Below are positions 36,815-46,337 of a DNA stretch of 64,000 bases, in pieces. The position numbers and the translations under genes are program-made. Every line of letters starts with the position of its first letter. Positions within the stretch are counted from its first letter, which is position 1. Below the pieces are notes generated by a model. That model saw nothing but the letters and a program-made list of their open reading frames with translations. It searched no databases and was not told where the DNA came from. The stretch comes from Luxibacter massiliensis (GTDB lineage Bacteria > Bacillota > Clostridia > Lachnospirales > Lachnospiraceae). The stretch spans positions 1,488,001 through 1,552,000 of the forward strand of contig NZ_UWOE01000001.1 in NCBI RefSeq assembly GCF_900604355.1, written 5' to 3'.

Positions 36815-37255
36815 ACATAATCCCGGCTTCCCAACCCTTACGTAACCCGCAAATAAGAATATAGGTTAATGGGTGTGGTCTGCCTGTTTTCCTTTCTTTA
36901 ATATTTATCATTCATTTGACGGAGTATAGTGCCAATGGCGCGTCCTCCTTTTGGCCCAGGTTATAAGCTTATTTGGCGGCATGGCCATGGATGGCTGCGC
37001 CAAGTCTTATATGTACTGGCTGCTTTCTATCATATCACAAATATGGCCTTTTAAAAAGAAAGAATTTAGTGTATACTCTAGGGTGTGTTTGATCGTGCAG
37101 CGCATATTTTACAAAGTAGAAAAAGCGGCGGGCACACGCAGAGTGTGAAGCTGGAAGAATTATAGAGAAAGGGAAGCAGGCAAATCATTTTAAACATTTG
37201 ATTTGCGCCTTTTATAATGCAGGTGCGCCTGCGTTTGAAGGGCCGGAAACAGAAA
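36815..37255. other. Spacer upstream of polA, no gene seen
   Basis: A 441-nt region divergent between the HAD gene and polA. A TATACT at 37072-37077 could be a -10 box for polA, but its -35 region (TTTTAA) is poor. GCAAAT/ATTTGC arms (37179-37206) flank an AT-rich loop before a short T run. No coding sequence, tRNA or known RNA is recognised. Confidence 0.4.
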
Positions 37256-39871
37256 ATGAGTGAAAAAATAGTATTGATAGACGGCCATAGCATTTTAAAC
37301 AGGGCATTTTATGGGGTTCCGGATTTGACCAATGCAAAAGGACTTCATACAAATGCTGTGTATGGATTCCTGAATATAATGTTTAAGATATTGGATGAGG
37401 AGAAACCCCAGTATCTGACAGTTACCTTTGATGTCCACGCCCCTACTTTCAGACATGAAATGTATGCGGAATATAAAGGGACAAGGAAACCAATGGCTGA
37501 GGAGCTGAGGCAGCAGGTGCCTGTGATAAAGGAGGTCCTTAAGGCCATGGATATCGAAATCATTGAGCAGGCGGGCCTGGAGGCAGACGACCTGCTTGGG
37601 ACGATTTCCAGGCTCTGTGAGGAGAAAGGATTGGAAGTGGCAATTATTTCGGGAGACCGGGACACACTGCAGCTGGCAACTGAGCATGTAAAAGTCCGGA
37701 TCCCAAGGACAAGGCAGGGAAGGACCGAGATTGAGGATTATTATGCCGCAGATGTAAAGGAAACATTGGGGGTGACGCCCCGGGAATTTATTGATGTCAA
37801 GGCTCTTATGGGGGATACATCAGACAATATTCCCGGAGTGCCCGGAGTGGGGGAAAAGACAGCCACTAAGATCATTTCTGAATATGGATCTATAGAAAAT
37901 GCCCATGCCCACGCAGCAGATATCAAGCCTCCCAGGGCCAGCAAAAATCTGGTGGAATATTGGGAGCAGGCATGTATGAGCAAGACACTTGCAACCATCA
38001 ACCAAAATGCAGATATTACGTTCTGTCTTGAGGATGCTGTATACAAAAACCCGTACACAAAAGAAGCATATAGTTATTTTCAGGAACTCCAGTTCAAAAA
38101 TATGCTGGGCCGTTTTGATGTGGAAGCATCCTCCAACCAGGTGGAGGACTTTTTTCATGAGGCACAGGGGCGAAAGGCTGCAGATCTGATTTTTGCAGAA
38201 GCTCAAAAGGCGGAGGTTGTAGGGGCAGCCATTTCCAGGGAGCCTGGAAACACCCCCCCTCTTTTTGCCCACCCGTCAGGATATGGGAGGGTGGCCATTG
38301 CCTTTGGGAATGAGAAGATTTATTCTATCCCCTGCGACATGGAGACAGATATGGAATATCTATTTGGGAAATTGGCGGAAACGGCGGGAAAGGGCAGGAC
38401 TTTTTCCATGTTTGACATAAAAGGGGATCTGCCCCTTCTGGGGGACATCCCCAAGGAGCACTGTTTTGATGCGGTGATAGCTGCCTATCTATTGAACCCT
38501 CTGAAAAGTGATTATCATTATGAGGATGTGGCAGGAGAGTATTTAAACCTGATGGTGGATGACAGGGCAGATGAGGCTAAGAAAGCGTGCTATGAGGCAT
38601 ATACCGCATTTGCCGCCGTGGCGCCTTTGAGCAGCAGGATGCAGGCAGAGGGTATGTACCATCTTTTTACAGATATTGAAATGCCCCTTATATTTACGCT
38701 GTATGATATGGAGCAGGCAGGAATCCAGGTGGAAGCGGAGGCCCTGAAGTTCTATGGGGAACAACTGGGCAAGAGGATTGTGGAGCTGGAAAAAGAAATC
38801 TACGATATGGCAGGGGAATCCTTCAATATCAATTCCCCTAAACAGCTGGGCGTAATTTTGTTCGACCATATGAAGCTGCCAAACGGAAAGAAAACTAAGA
38901 CTGGATATTCCACCGCCGCCGACGTGCTGGACAAGCTGGCCCCGGATTATCCGGTGGTGGCTAAAATACTGGAGTACAGGCAGCTTTCTAAATTAAAATC
39001 CACCTATGCAGATGGACTGGCAGCCTATATCGGGGATGATGGGAGAATACATGGGAAATTCAACCAGACTGTGACTGCCACTGGGCGTATCAGCAGTACG
39101 GAACCCAACCTGCAGAATATTCCGGTCAGGATGGAGCTGGGGCGCCTGATACGTAAAGTCTTTGTTCCCCGGGAAGGGTGTGTCTTTATTGATGCGGATT
39201 ATTCCCAGATTGAACTGCGTATACTGGCCCACTGCTCTGGGGATGAACAGCTAATACAGGCTTACAGGGAGGCGCAGGATATCCACCGTATGACAGCTTC
39301 CCAGGTATTCCACACGCCTTTTGAAGAAGTGACAGACCTGCAGAGAAGGAATGCAAAGGCCGTAAATTTTGGGATCGTATATGGGATTAGTTCTTTTGGC
39401 CTGAGCCAGGATCTGAGTATTACACGAAAAGAAGCGGCGCAATATATTGAAAATTATTTTGAGACCTATCCAGGCATCAAAAGGTTTTTGGATGACACCG
39501 TATCCCATGCAAAGCAGGAAGGGTATGTAGTTACCTTATTTGGAAGAAGGCGCCCTGTGCCGGAACTGAAATCAAGTAATTTTATGCAGCGGAATTTTGG
39601 GGAGAGGGTTGCCATGAATGCGCCTATCCAGGGTTCTGCCGCAGATATCATGAAAATCGCCATGATAGGAGTGAACAAAGAGTTAAAAGAGAGAGGGTTT
39701 AAGTCCCGCCTGATTCTGCAGGTGCACGATGAACTTCTCATTGAGGCAGTCCAGGAGGAAGTAAAGGAAGTGAAAGAAATACTGGAGCGTCAGATGGAGA
39801 GTGCGGCAGATTTGGATGTGCCCTTAATTGTGGACATGCACACAGGAGAAAACTGGTACGAGGCAAAATAA
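37256..39871 (+). CDS. polA: DNA polymerase I
   Basis: Repair and Okazaki-fragment polymerase, 871 aa. The N-terminal 5'-3' nuclease (about 1-290) is intact: DGHSILNRAF, EADDLLGT, SGDRDTLQL, GDTSDNIPG. The middle domain keeps the exonuclease fold (FDIKGDLPLL, DAVIAAYLLNP) but lacks the DxE metal motif, so proofreading is probably absent, as in many Firmicute Pol I. Polymerase motifs A (DADYSQIELR), B (RRNAKAVNFGIVYG) and C (VHDELLIE) are complete. The start at 37256 is set by homology to the MSEKIVLIDGHS-type N-terminus. It is followed by coaE after 16 nt. Confidence 0.97.
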   Translation: MSEKIVLIDGHSILNRAFYGVPDLTNAKGLHTNAVYGFLNIMFKILDEEKPQYLTVTFDVHAPTFRHEMYAEYKGTRKPMAEELRQQVPVIKEVLKAMDIEIIEQAGLEADDLLGTISRLCEEKGLEVAIISGDRDTLQLATEHVKVRIPRTRQGRTEIEDYYAADVKETLGVTPREFIDVKALMGDTSDNIPGVPGVGEKTATKIISEYGSIENAHAHAADIKPPRASKNLVEYWEQACMSKTLATINQNADITFCLEDAVYKNPYTKEAYSYFQELQFKNMLGRFDVEASSNQVEDFFHEAQGRKAADLIFAEAQKAEVVGAAISREPGNTPPLFAHPSGYGRVAIAFGNEKIYSIPCDMETDMEYLFGKLAETAGKGRTFSMFDIKGDLPLLGDIPKEHCFDAVIAAYLLNPLKSDYHYEDVAGEYLNLMVDDRADEAKKACYEAYTAFAAVAPLSSRMQAEGMYHLFTDIEMPLIFTLYDMEQAGIQVEAEALKFYGEQLGKRIVELEKEIYDMAGESFNINSPKQLGVILFDHMKLPNGKKTKTGYSTAADVLDKLAPDYPVVAKILEYRQLSKLKSTYADGLAAYIGDDGRIHGKFNQTVTATGRISSTEPNLQNIPVRMELGRLIRKVFVPREGCVFIDADYSQIELRILAHCSGDEQLIQAYREAQDIHRMTASQVFHTPFEEVTDLQRRNAKAVNFGIVYGISSFGLSQDLSITRKEAAQYIENYFETYPGIKRFLDDTVSHAKQEGYVVTLFGRRRPVPELKSSNFMQRNFGERVAMNAPIQGSAADIMKIAMIGVNKELKERGFKSRLILQVHDELLIEAVQEEVKEVKEILERQMESAADLDVPLIVDMHTGENWYEAK

Positions 39872-39887
39872 GAGGAAAAGAAACAGT

Positions 39888-40469
39888 ATGAAGGTGATTG
39901 GGATTACAGGAGGCGTGGGGGCAGGCAAAAGTAAGGTCCTGCATTTCCTTGAGGCGGAATATGGGGCAGTTGTCTGCCAGCTGGACCATGTGGCCTTTAT
40001 GCTCCAGAGAAAGGGGCAGCCTTGTTTTGATGAAATTGTAAAGGAATTCGGAGAAGAAGTAAGAAGGCCGGACGGGGAATTAGACCGGCAGAAGCTGGCA
40101 GAGGTTGTCTTTGGGGACCAGCAAAGGCTGGGCCGCTTAAATGCCATTGTACATCCCCTTGTAAAAGAATGGGTACGCAGAGATATCATTGAGAAAGAAA
40201 AAGAACATATTCCCCTGTATGTGATTGAGGCTGCCCTTTTGCCAGAGGCCGGCTATGAGGACATCTGCGGGGAAATATGGTATATTTATGCCAGTGAGGA
40301 TGCCAGGAGAAAGAGACTGAAAAGCTCCCGGGGATATTCAGATGAGAGGATCAGCCGAATGATAGAATCCCAGTCCCCGGATGAGGGTTTCAGGAAGGTA
40401 TGCCAGGCTGTAATAGACAATAGCGGGCCTTTTGAATATACGAAGAAACAAATAGGAGAGATATTATGA
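39888..40469 (+). CDS. coaE: Dephospho-CoA kinase
   Basis: Last step of coenzyme A synthesis. The 193-aa P-loop kinase begins KVIGITGGVGAGKS (Walker A 8-15) and has the LDR-like segment ELDRQKLAEVVF, NAIVHPLVKEW and the lid EDARRKRL. AGAGGAAAAG precedes the ATG. It overlaps the MBL hydrolase gene by 4 nt; polA-coaE-MBL form one unit. Confidence 0.95.
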   Translation: MKVIGITGGVGAGKSKVLHFLEAEYGAVVCQLDHVAFMLQRKGQPCFDEIVKEFGEEVRRPDGELDRQKLAEVVFGDQQRLGRLNAIVHPLVKEWVRRDIIEKEKEHIPLYVIEAALLPEAGYEDICGEIWYIYASEDARRKRLKSSRGYSDERISRMIESQSPDEGFRKVCQAVIDNSGPFEYTKKQIGEIL

Positions 40470-41263
40470 GATTATGCAGCATCGCAAGCGGCAGCAGTGG
40501 CAATTGTATCTATGTAGGCAGCGATAACACACATCTGCTTGTAGATACAGGAATCAGTAAAAAAAGGATTGACGCAGGGTTAAAGGAACTGGAAATAAAA
40601 GGAGAAGAACTGGATGGAATTTTGATTACCCATGAGCATTCCGACCACATACAGGGCCTGGGAGTATTCAGCAGAAAATATGGGGTGCCTGTATATGCCA
40701 CCCCTGGGACTATCGAAGGGATTAAAGGATACTCTTCTCTGGGAAAGCTGCCCGAGGGGATTCTGCACCCCATACATATAGATGAAAGCTTTACTCTGGG
40801 GGATATTACAGTAGACCCTTTCCGGATTTCCCACGACGCCAATGAACCTTCCGGCTACCGCATGAATTGTGGGGATAAGTCAGTGGCAGTGGCTACAGAC
40901 CTGGGGATCTATGATGAATATACTGTATCCAGGCTGAAAAATTTAGACGCAGTCCTGCTGGAGGCAAACCATGACATCCATATGCTGGAGGTGGGGTCTT
41001 ACCCATACCCTTTAAAGAGGAGGGTCATGGGAGATAAAGGACATCTTTCTAATGAATTGTCAGGAAGGCTCCTTTGTGATATACTACATGATAATTTGAA
41101 GCATATTGTGCTGGGGCATTTAAGCAAGGAGAATAATTATGCCAGGCTGGCTTATGAGACAGTAAAACTTGAGGTAACTCTGGGCGATACCGGGTTCAAA
41201 GGCGAGGATTTACATATGTTTGTGGCTGGGAGAGATACTGTTTCAGAGATTGTTACCGTGTAA
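40466..41263 (+). CDS. Metallo-beta-lactamase-fold hydrolase (YycJ/WalJ-like)
   Basis: A 265-aa MBL-fold protein with HEHSDH (His56-His61) as the first metal motif, ATDLG for the bridging Asp and LGHLSKEN near the C-terminus. The SGSSGNCIYV N-terminus is typical of the YycJ group, which are exonuclease-like proteins linked to DNA damage or cell-wall control in Firmicutes. Linkage with polA fits a nuclease role. ATGA overlap with coaE. Confidence 0.88.
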   Translation: MRLCSIASGSSGNCIYVGSDNTHLLVDTGISKKRIDAGLKELEIKGEELDGILITHEHSDHIQGLGVFSRKYGVPVYATPGTIEGIKGYSSLGKLPEGILHPIHIDESFTLGDITVDPFRISHDANEPSGYRMNCGDKSVAVATDLGIYDEYTVSRLKNLDAVLLEANHDIHMLEVGSYPYPLKRRVMGDKGHLSNELSGRLLCDILHDNLKHIVLGHLSKENNYARLAYETVKLEVTLGDTGFKGEDLHMFVAGRDTVSEIVTV

Positions 41264-41284
41264 AACAGGCAGGAGGAAAAGAAA

Positions 41285-41556
41285 ATGAAAAATGTATCGT
41301 TACAGTTCTGGGAAAAGACGCAGTCGGAATTATCGCGCGGGTATGCACCTATCTTGCGGAGAATAAAATCAATATTCTGGATATTTCCCAGACCATTGTC
41401 CAGGGGTATTTCAATATGATGATGATTGTGGACGTGACTGCAATAGAGAAAGATTTTAAGCTGGTCTGCGATGAGCTGGAAGCACTGGGAGAAGATATTG
41501 GGGTGGATATCCGCTGCCAGAGAGACGAGATTTTTAAGAAAATGCACCGGATTTAG
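41285..41556 (+). pseudogene. ACT-domain protein (UPF0237-like), frameshifted in an A run
   Basis: From 41290 to TAG 41554 one frame encodes a complete ACT domain ([46 protein letters not shown]), about 89 aa. Its only proper start, ATG 41285 with AGGAGG at 41271-41276, is out of frame by one base: five A follow it (41288-41292) where six would give M-K-K-C-I-V. Read as given, the ATG frame stops after 42 codons. ACT/UPF0237 genes usually pair with PFL/UPF0210 genes, and one follows here, so the gene is real. Either it is broken or the A run is miscounted. Confidence 0.85.
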
Positions 41557-41588
41557 GCAGTGATTGGGACGAAGGCGAGGGCATAGAA

Positions 41589-42953
41589 ATGATTAATATA
41601 TATGAAGTTTCAGAGACAAATAAAATGATTGAGCAGGAGAATTTAGATGTCCGCACAATCACACTGGGAATCAGTCTATTAGACTGTATAGATTCCGACC
41701 TGGATGCGCTGAATCGTAAGATCTATGAAAAAGTGACAAAGACAGCGCAGGATCTTGTCGCTACGGGCCAGGATATTGAGAAGGAATTTGGGATTCCTAT
41801 TGTCAATAAGAGGATTTCCGTCACTCCAATTGCCCTTGTAGGAGGGGCAGCCTGCAAAACTCCGGATGATTTTGTGTCTATTGCCAGGACCTTAGACCGG
41901 GCGGCGAGTGAGGTGGGAGTCAATTTTATCGGCGGCTATTCAGCCTTGGTATCCAAGGCTATGACAAAGAGCGACGAGAACCTGATTCGGTCAATCCCAT
42001 CTGCCCTGGCGGCCACAGAGCGGATCTGCAGCTCTGTGAATGTGGGTTCCACCAAAACAGGAATCAATATGGATGCAGTGCGCCTTTGCGGGGAGATTGT
42101 CAAGGCAACGGCAGAGGCCACACAGGAGAAGGATTCTCTAGGGTGCGCCAAGCTAGTTATATTCTGCAATGCGCCGGACGACAACCCCTTTATGGCCGGC
42201 GCTTTTTTGGGCGTGACAGAGGCAGATGCAGTGATTAATGTAGGCGTCAGTGGTCCGGGTGTTGTGAAGAAGGCGCTGGAAAAAGTCAGGGGCCAGGGAT
42301 TTGAAGAACTGTGCGAAACAATCAAAAAGACGGCTTTTAAAGTGACCCGGGTAGGCCAGCTGGTGGCCGGGCAGGCATCCAAAAGAATGGGCATCCCCTT
42401 TGGCATTGTAGACTTATCTTTGGCCCCCACGCCTTCCGTGGGAGACAGTGTGGCGGAAATTCTGGAGGAGATTGGCCTGGAGAGAGTGGGGGCGCCGGGA
42501 ACCACGGCGGCGCTGGCTATGCTCAATGACCAGGTTAAAAAGGGCGGAGTCATGGCCTCTTCCTATGTAGGAGGGTTAAGCGGGGCGTTTATCCCTGTCA
42601 GCGAGGATCAGGGGATGATAGACGCCGTGAATTTAGGGGCCCTTACTTTTGAGAAGCTGGAGGCAATGACTTGTGTCTGCTCAGTGGGACTGGACATGAT
42701 AGCGATTCCGGGAAAGACATCTGCCAGTACAATTGCCGGCATCATTGCAGATGAAATGGCCATCGGCATGGTGAACCAGAAGACCACAGCCGTCCGCCTG
42801 ATCCCCGTGATCGGGAAAGATGTGGGGGACACAGCGGAATTTGGAGGCCTTCTTGGATATGCGCCGATTATGCCGGTGAATGAGTTTGGCTGCGAAGAAT
42901 TTGTGGCGCGTAAGGGCAGGATCCCTGCGCCGATCCATAGCTTTAAAAATTAA
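41589..42953 (+). CDS. PFL family protein (UPF0210, DUF711)
   Basis: A 454-aa soluble protein of the UPF0210/DUF711 family, recognisable by the [14 protein letters not shown]-terminus, [29 protein letters not shown] and the [13 protein letters not shown] segment. Structures of the family resemble a ten-stranded glycyl-radical barrel, but the glycyl radical site is absent and the function is unknown. It is almost always next to an ACT-domain gene, as here. GGCGAGGGC lies before the ATG. Confidence 0.9.
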   Translation: MINIYEVSETNKMIEQENLDVRTITLGISLLDCIDSDLDALNRKIYEKVTKTAQDLVATGQDIEKEFGIPIVNKRISVTPIALVGGAACKTPDDFVSIARTLDRAASEVGVNFIGGYSALVSKAMTKSDENLIRSIPSALAATERICSSVNVGSTKTGINMDAVRLCGEIVKATAEATQEKDSLGCAKLVIFCNAPDDNPFMAGAFLGVTEADAVINVGVSGPGVVKKALEKVRGQGFEELCETIKKTAFKVTRVGQLVAGQASKRMGIPFGIVDLSLAPTPSVGDSVAEILEEIGLERVGAPGTTAALAMLNDQVKKGGVMASSYVGGLSGAFIPVSEDQGMIDAVNLGALTFEKLEAMTCVCSVGLDMIAIPGKTSASTIAGIIADEMAIGMVNQKTTAVRLIPVIGKDVGDTAEFGGLLGYAPIMPVNEFGCEEFVARKGRIPAPIHSFKN

Positions 42954-42969
42954 AACAGGGGATAATTGT

Positions 42970-43830
42970 ATGAAAAGGATTGCAGTAGTAACAGACAGTA
43001 ACAGTGGAATTACCCAGGAACAGGGAAAAAAGATGGGGGTTAAAATACTTCCCATGCCATTTTTTATTGACGGTGAGTTGTTTTTTGAGGATATCACGCT
43101 GACACAGGAAGAGTTTTATAAAAGGCTTAAAGAGGATTCCGACATTTCCACATCCCAGCCTTCGCCGGGGGATATACTGGATTTATGGGATAAACTTTTG
43201 GAAGAATACGATGAGATTGTGCACATCCCTATGTCCAGCGGCTTAAGTAGCAGCTGTGAGACGGCAGTAAATCTGTCACGAGAGTATGACGGCCGTGTGG
43301 AGGTTGTGGATAATCAGCGGATTTCTGTCACACAGGTACAGTCTGTGTGGGACGCCCTGGCGCTTAGGGAGAGGGGAAGCTCTGCACGGGAGATTAAAGA
43401 GAAGCTGGAGAGAGAGAAACTAGAATCCAGTATTTATATTACAGTGGATACGCTCAAATACCTGAAAAAGGGCGGAAGAATCACGCCTGCCGCCGCTGCC
43501 CTTGGGACAGTCCTGAACCTAAAGCCGGTACTGCAGATACAGGGGGAAAAACTGGATGCCTTTGCAAAAGTCCGTGGGTGGAAAGCTGCTAAGCGCACAA
43601 TGCTTAAGGCCATCGATGCAGACCTGAAGGGAAGGTTTGCCGGCAATGCAGAGGAGATGGTCCTGGGCATGGCCTATACTTGCAGCCGGGAGGAGGCCGA
43701 AGGATGGAAGAAGGAGATTCAGGAAAAGTTTCCTCAGTATGAGATTATCGAAGGGCCTCTTTCACTGAGTGTTGCCTGCCATATTGGGCCCGGGGCCATG
43801 GCTGTTACTTGCATGAAGAAGATTTCATGA
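42970..43830 (+). CDS. DegV-family fatty acid-binding protein
   Basis: A 286-aa DegV protein: N-terminal VVTDSNSGIT, SQPSPGD, the MSSGLSSSCETA lipid-head motif and a C-terminal domain with HIGPGAMAV. DegV (FakB-type) proteins bind fatty acids and present them to FakA for phosphorylation. No FakA is nearby. The start at 42970 is set by homology; the ribosome binding site (GGGG) is weak. A strong terminator follows. Confidence 0.92.
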   Translation: MKRIAVVTDSNSGITQEQGKKMGVKILPMPFFIDGELFFEDITLTQEEFYKRLKEDSDISTSQPSPGDILDLWDKLLEEYDEIVHIPMSSGLSSSCETAVNLSREYDGRVEVVDNQRISVTQVQSVWDALALRERGSSAREIKEKLEREKLESSIYITVDTLKYLKKGGRITPAAAALGTVLNLKPVLQIQGEKLDAFAKVRGWKAAKRTMLKAIDADLKGRFAGNAEEMVLGMAYTCSREEAEGWKKEIQEKFPQYEIIEGPLSLSVACHIGPGAMAVTCMKKIS

Positions 43831-43922
43831 ATCAAAGTGCGCGCTCATGAAGAGTTATTCCTGCCGGCAGCGAGCCGGGGGGACATGCCTGTTTTGTCCA
43901 TTCGGCGGCTGCCCCTAAGGCC

Positions 43923-43956
43923 AAATACCCCGCAGCTTTTCTGCGGGGTATTTGAC
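43923..43956. terminator. Bidirectional-looking terminator after the DegV gene
   Basis: A 13-bp perfect stem (43923-43935 with 43941-43953) with loop CTTTT, flanked by AAA and TTT. Confidence 0.85.
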
Positions 43957-44099
43957 TGTCCATCCTTACATGGAATCAGCCGGCATATATAGATGGAACA
44001 ATTAAGCGGCTGCTGCATCAGGCATGGCCGCCGTCTGATAGTTTACGGGCCAAAATCACAAGACCTTTTCATGTATTGTACAGATGGGCGAAAAAGAGG

Positions 44100-44128
44100 T
44101 TGCTTTTTCTGAACTCACGTCATACAAT
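44100..44128 (+). promoter_or_regulatory. Promoter of the FadR-type regulator with TCATACAAT motif
   Basis: TTGCTT (44100-44105), a 17-nt spacer and TACAAT (44123-44128). TCATACAAT (44120-44128) covers the -10 box and recurs at the two promoters of the downstream catabolic genes, which suggests autoregulation. The rest of the 339-nt spacer 43831-44169 holds only the terminator at 43923. Confidence 0.6.
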
Positions 44129-44169
44129 TAGACAAAAGGGTGTGGTCAGGCTTAGGAGGCGTTGAGAGG

Positions 44170-44877
44170 ATGAAAGAAATTCAGAGAATGTCAATAACAG
44201 ATGCAGTGGTGGAGAATATTAAAGAGCTCATTGAATCAGGTACTTACGAGGTGGGGGCAAAGCTGCCCACGGAGGCAAAGTTCTGTGAGGAACTGAAAGT
44301 GAGCAGGACAAGTGTGCGGGAGGCATTCCGGGTCCTGCAGGCATTAGGGTATGTGGAAAATAGGCTGGGAAAGGGCGCATTTGTGGCAGACTTCCATAAG
44401 ACGCGCACAGAGCGGGAACCTTGGTATGATGTGAAGGATGTACAGTTTTATGATTTTATGGAAGTCAGGATGGCAATCGAGACATTGTCAGTGAGGCTGG
44501 CCGTGGACAGGGCCCAGGAGCAGGAGATCCAGGAATTGAGGGAGATCCATGCCTCCTTTGTGGAGGCCAACGAAAAGCGGGATATGGTAAAGATGATTAT
44601 GCTGGATGAGCTTTTTCACACAAAAATTATTACTTATACGAAAAATCCACTGCTCATCAATATTAATAAACAGCTTTTAGAACGTTTCCGGGTATATCGG
44701 GGGGATTCTTTTACAGACAAGACGGTATATAAAAATGCAGTTGAACCACACAAGAGAATCTTATTCTGCTTTGAGACAAAAAATGCATCTCTGGCAGTGG
44801 AGGAGATAAGGAAACATTTGGAAATTACCGAAAATGACATGCGTTTGATTCACAGCGCAAAAAAGAACCAGCCATAA
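44170..44877 (+). CDS. GntR-family regulator, FadR subfamily
   Basis: A 235-aa transcription factor: winged helix-turn-helix at about 8-75 (LPTEAKFCEELKVSRTSVREAFRVLQALGYV) and a helical FCD effector domain at about 90-225 with metal-binding-type residues (an Asp near DELFH, His in EPHKRI and KHLE). FCD regulators typically sense sugar acids or other carboxylates. AGGAGG at 44154-44159 sets the start at 44170. It precedes the lyase/ABC locus and probably controls it through TCATACAA sites. Confidence 0.92.
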   Translation: MKEIQRMSITDAVVENIKELIESGTYEVGAKLPTEAKFCEELKVSRTSVREAFRVLQALGYVENRLGKGAFVADFHKTRTEREPWYDVKDVQFYDFMEVRMAIETLSVRLAVDRAQEQEIQELREIHASFVEANEKRDMVKMIMLDELFHTKIITYTKNPLLININKQLLERFRVYRGDSFTDKTVYKNAVEPHKRILFCFETKNASLAVEEIRKHLEITENDMRLIHSAKKNQP

Positions 44878-45010
44878 ATAGAGTTTGGCAATATAGGATA
44901 CATATTGCATATTAATACTCCAATCGGTATCCTGCCTTAAGGGGCCCCGTCTTGGGCGTGGGGGTGCAGCCAGCCTCCCGGGCATGTATCAAAGGGCGGG
45001 GGTATTTTGC

Positions 45011-45106
45011 ATGGCTTCCTGCCTGACACAGAGCTTCAGACAAATGGAAGCAATGCGCAGCATATATATGGAAAATCTAGTTGAAAAGGCTGTGGGAAAG
45101 AAATAA
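45011..45106 (+). CDS. Short ORF, doubtful
   Basis: A 31-codon frame (starting ASCLTQSFRQ and ending ENLVEKAVGKK) has GGGGG about 8 nt upstream of its ATG. I do not recognise it. It may be a gene fragment or chance. It is the only coding-like stretch in the 330-nt spacer before the first lyase promoter. Confidence 0.2.
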   Translation: MASCLTQSFRQMEAMRSIYMENLVEKAVGKK

Positions 45107-45120
45107 AAATTGAGAAATAC

Positions 45121-45177
45121 TTGACATAGCTGAAATCTGTGTTAATATAAATATATGAGATATGATTGTATGATGTC
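45121..45177 (+). promoter_or_regulatory. Promoter and operator of the first DapA-family gene
   Basis: TTGACA (45121-45126), a 16-nt spacer and TAATAT (45143-45148). Downstream, ATTGTATGATGTC (45165-45177) is the exact reverse complement of the 13-mer at 46374-46386 in the next promoter. The position just after the transcription start fits a repressor operator, probably for the FadR-type protein. Confidence 0.7.
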
Positions 45178-45207
45178 ATTCAAAAAAGAATGTCAGGTGG
45201 AGAATGT

Positions 45208-46086
45208 ATGAAAGAGATGAAAGGGATTATCCCTCCGATTATTACACCTTTTAAGGAAGATGGGACAATTGATGAAAAGCTGGCTGCAAGAGAGATTGAA
45301 TATACCATTGGAGCCGGCGTCCATGGGATCAGCGTGGGAGGCAGTACGGGAGAAGGCCCTACGCTTAGGGATGAAGAGTTACAGGCCCTGATTTCAATTG
45401 CCAGAGAATACACAGATTCTTCACAGCCTGTGGTCTGTGGAGTTATGCGTACTTGTACAAGAGATGCAGTGCGCGCGGGACTGGCTGCAAAGGAGGCGGG
45501 GGCCGATGCGGTGATGGTGACACCGACTGCTTATAATGTGCTTGTGCCCGATGAGGAGGGGATGTTTGACTTTTACAGCACACTGTCCAGAGAAGTACAG
45601 CTGCCGATCATTATTTATAATGTAATCCCGCAGAATACAATCCGTCCAGGCCTTTTTAAAAGGCTGATAGAGGAGACTGAATATGTAAGGGGGATCAAGC
45701 AGAGTGTGGGCAGTGTTCCTGCCCTCTATGCTATGAGAATGGCATGCGGGGACAAAGGACTTGTCTATGCAGCTACAGATGATATGCTGTACACATGCTA
45801 TGATTCAGGGGCCGACGGGGCCATCTCTGCAATCCTGGCGGTGTTCCCCAAGCTGTGCGTAGAGATGTGGGACAGTTTCTGTGCCGGGGACCGCGTACAT
45901 GCAAAAGAGCTGCAGGATCAGATGTACGACTGCTGGCAGAGCATTGCCGGAAATCAGTTTCCCATACGGCTTAAATACGCACTGCAGGTACTGGGAAGAG
46001 ATCCTGGTTTGTGCAGAAGTCCCATTGTGCATTTGGAAGAGGCTGAGAAGAGAAGGATTGAAAAGGCATTTGAGAAGATGGGGTAG
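45208..46086 (+). CDS. DapA/NanA-family aldolase/lyase (paralog 1)
   Basis: A 292-aa TIM-barrel class I aldolase. GGSTGEGPTL is the substrate-carboxylate loop (about 47), the catalytic Tyr is in IIIYNVIPQN (about 134), and the Schiff-base Lys is in GIKQSVG (about 163). The family includes dihydrodipicolinate synthase, N-acetylneuraminate lyase and 2-keto-3-deoxy sugar-acid aldolases. Placement with a FadR regulator and sugar ABC genes favours sugar-acid or sialic-acid-like breakdown over lysine synthesis. AGGTGG before ATG 45208 sets the start. It has its own promoter and terminator. Confidence 0.88.
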   Translation: MKEMKGIIPPIITPFKEDGTIDEKLAAREIEYTIGAGVHGISVGGSTGEGPTLRDEELQALISIAREYTDSSQPVVCGVMRTCTRDAVRAGLAAKEAGADAVMVTPTAYNVLVPDEEGMFDFYSTLSREVQLPIIIYNVIPQNTIRPGLFKRLIEETEYVRGIKQSVGSVPALYAMRMACGDKGLVYAATDDMLYTCYDSGADGAISAILAVFPKLCVEMWDSFCAGDRVHAKELQDQMYDCWQSIAGNQFPIRLKYALQVLGRDPGLCRSPIVHLEEAEKRRIEKAFEKMG

Positions 46087-46103
46087 GAGACATAGTTTGT
46101 ATA

Positions 46104-46142
46104 TGCCCGGGTAAGAGCAGAATCTTATCCGGGCATTTTTTG
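46104..46142 (+). terminator. Terminator after paralog 1
   Basis: TGCCCGGGTAAGA (46104-46116) pairs with TCTTATCCGGGCA (46123-46135), one G-T pair, then six T. Confidence 0.92.
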
Positions 46143-46181
46143 TTGCATAGAAATCCGCTGGAATCCCTATGCAACAAAAAA
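46136..46181. repeat. 15-bp inverted repeat next to the terminator
   Basis: TTTTTTGTTGCATAG (46136-46150) is the perfect reverse complement of CTATGCAACAAAAAA (46167-46181), with a 16-nt loop. Its left arm is the T tract of the preceding terminator. On the minus strand it would look like another terminator. It could also be a small mobile-repeat remnant. Confidence 0.7.
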
Positions 46182-46337
46182 TCACTTTGTGTGATGATGC
46201 ACATTCCCGCGAAGAGGAAGGGTGTACAGCGGACTATTCTTTCTCCTGCCATGGATCTGATGGGGAATGTGCCTTGAGGGATGTTTACTGGAAAATTGTG
46301 CAAAATAGCCAAAAATTATAATGTATGTACGAAAGTG

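Noticed and set aside
41285..41292. Programmed -1 frameshift in the ACT gene
   Set aside because: The A5 run is short and no X-XXY-YYZ slippery heptamer fits the needed shift; a missing A by mutation or sequencing error is simpler.
41285..41413. The 42-codon ORF starting at ATG 41285 as a real small protein
   Set aside because: It is the out-of-frame reading of an ACT gene; the other frame is strongly conserved-looking to its stop.
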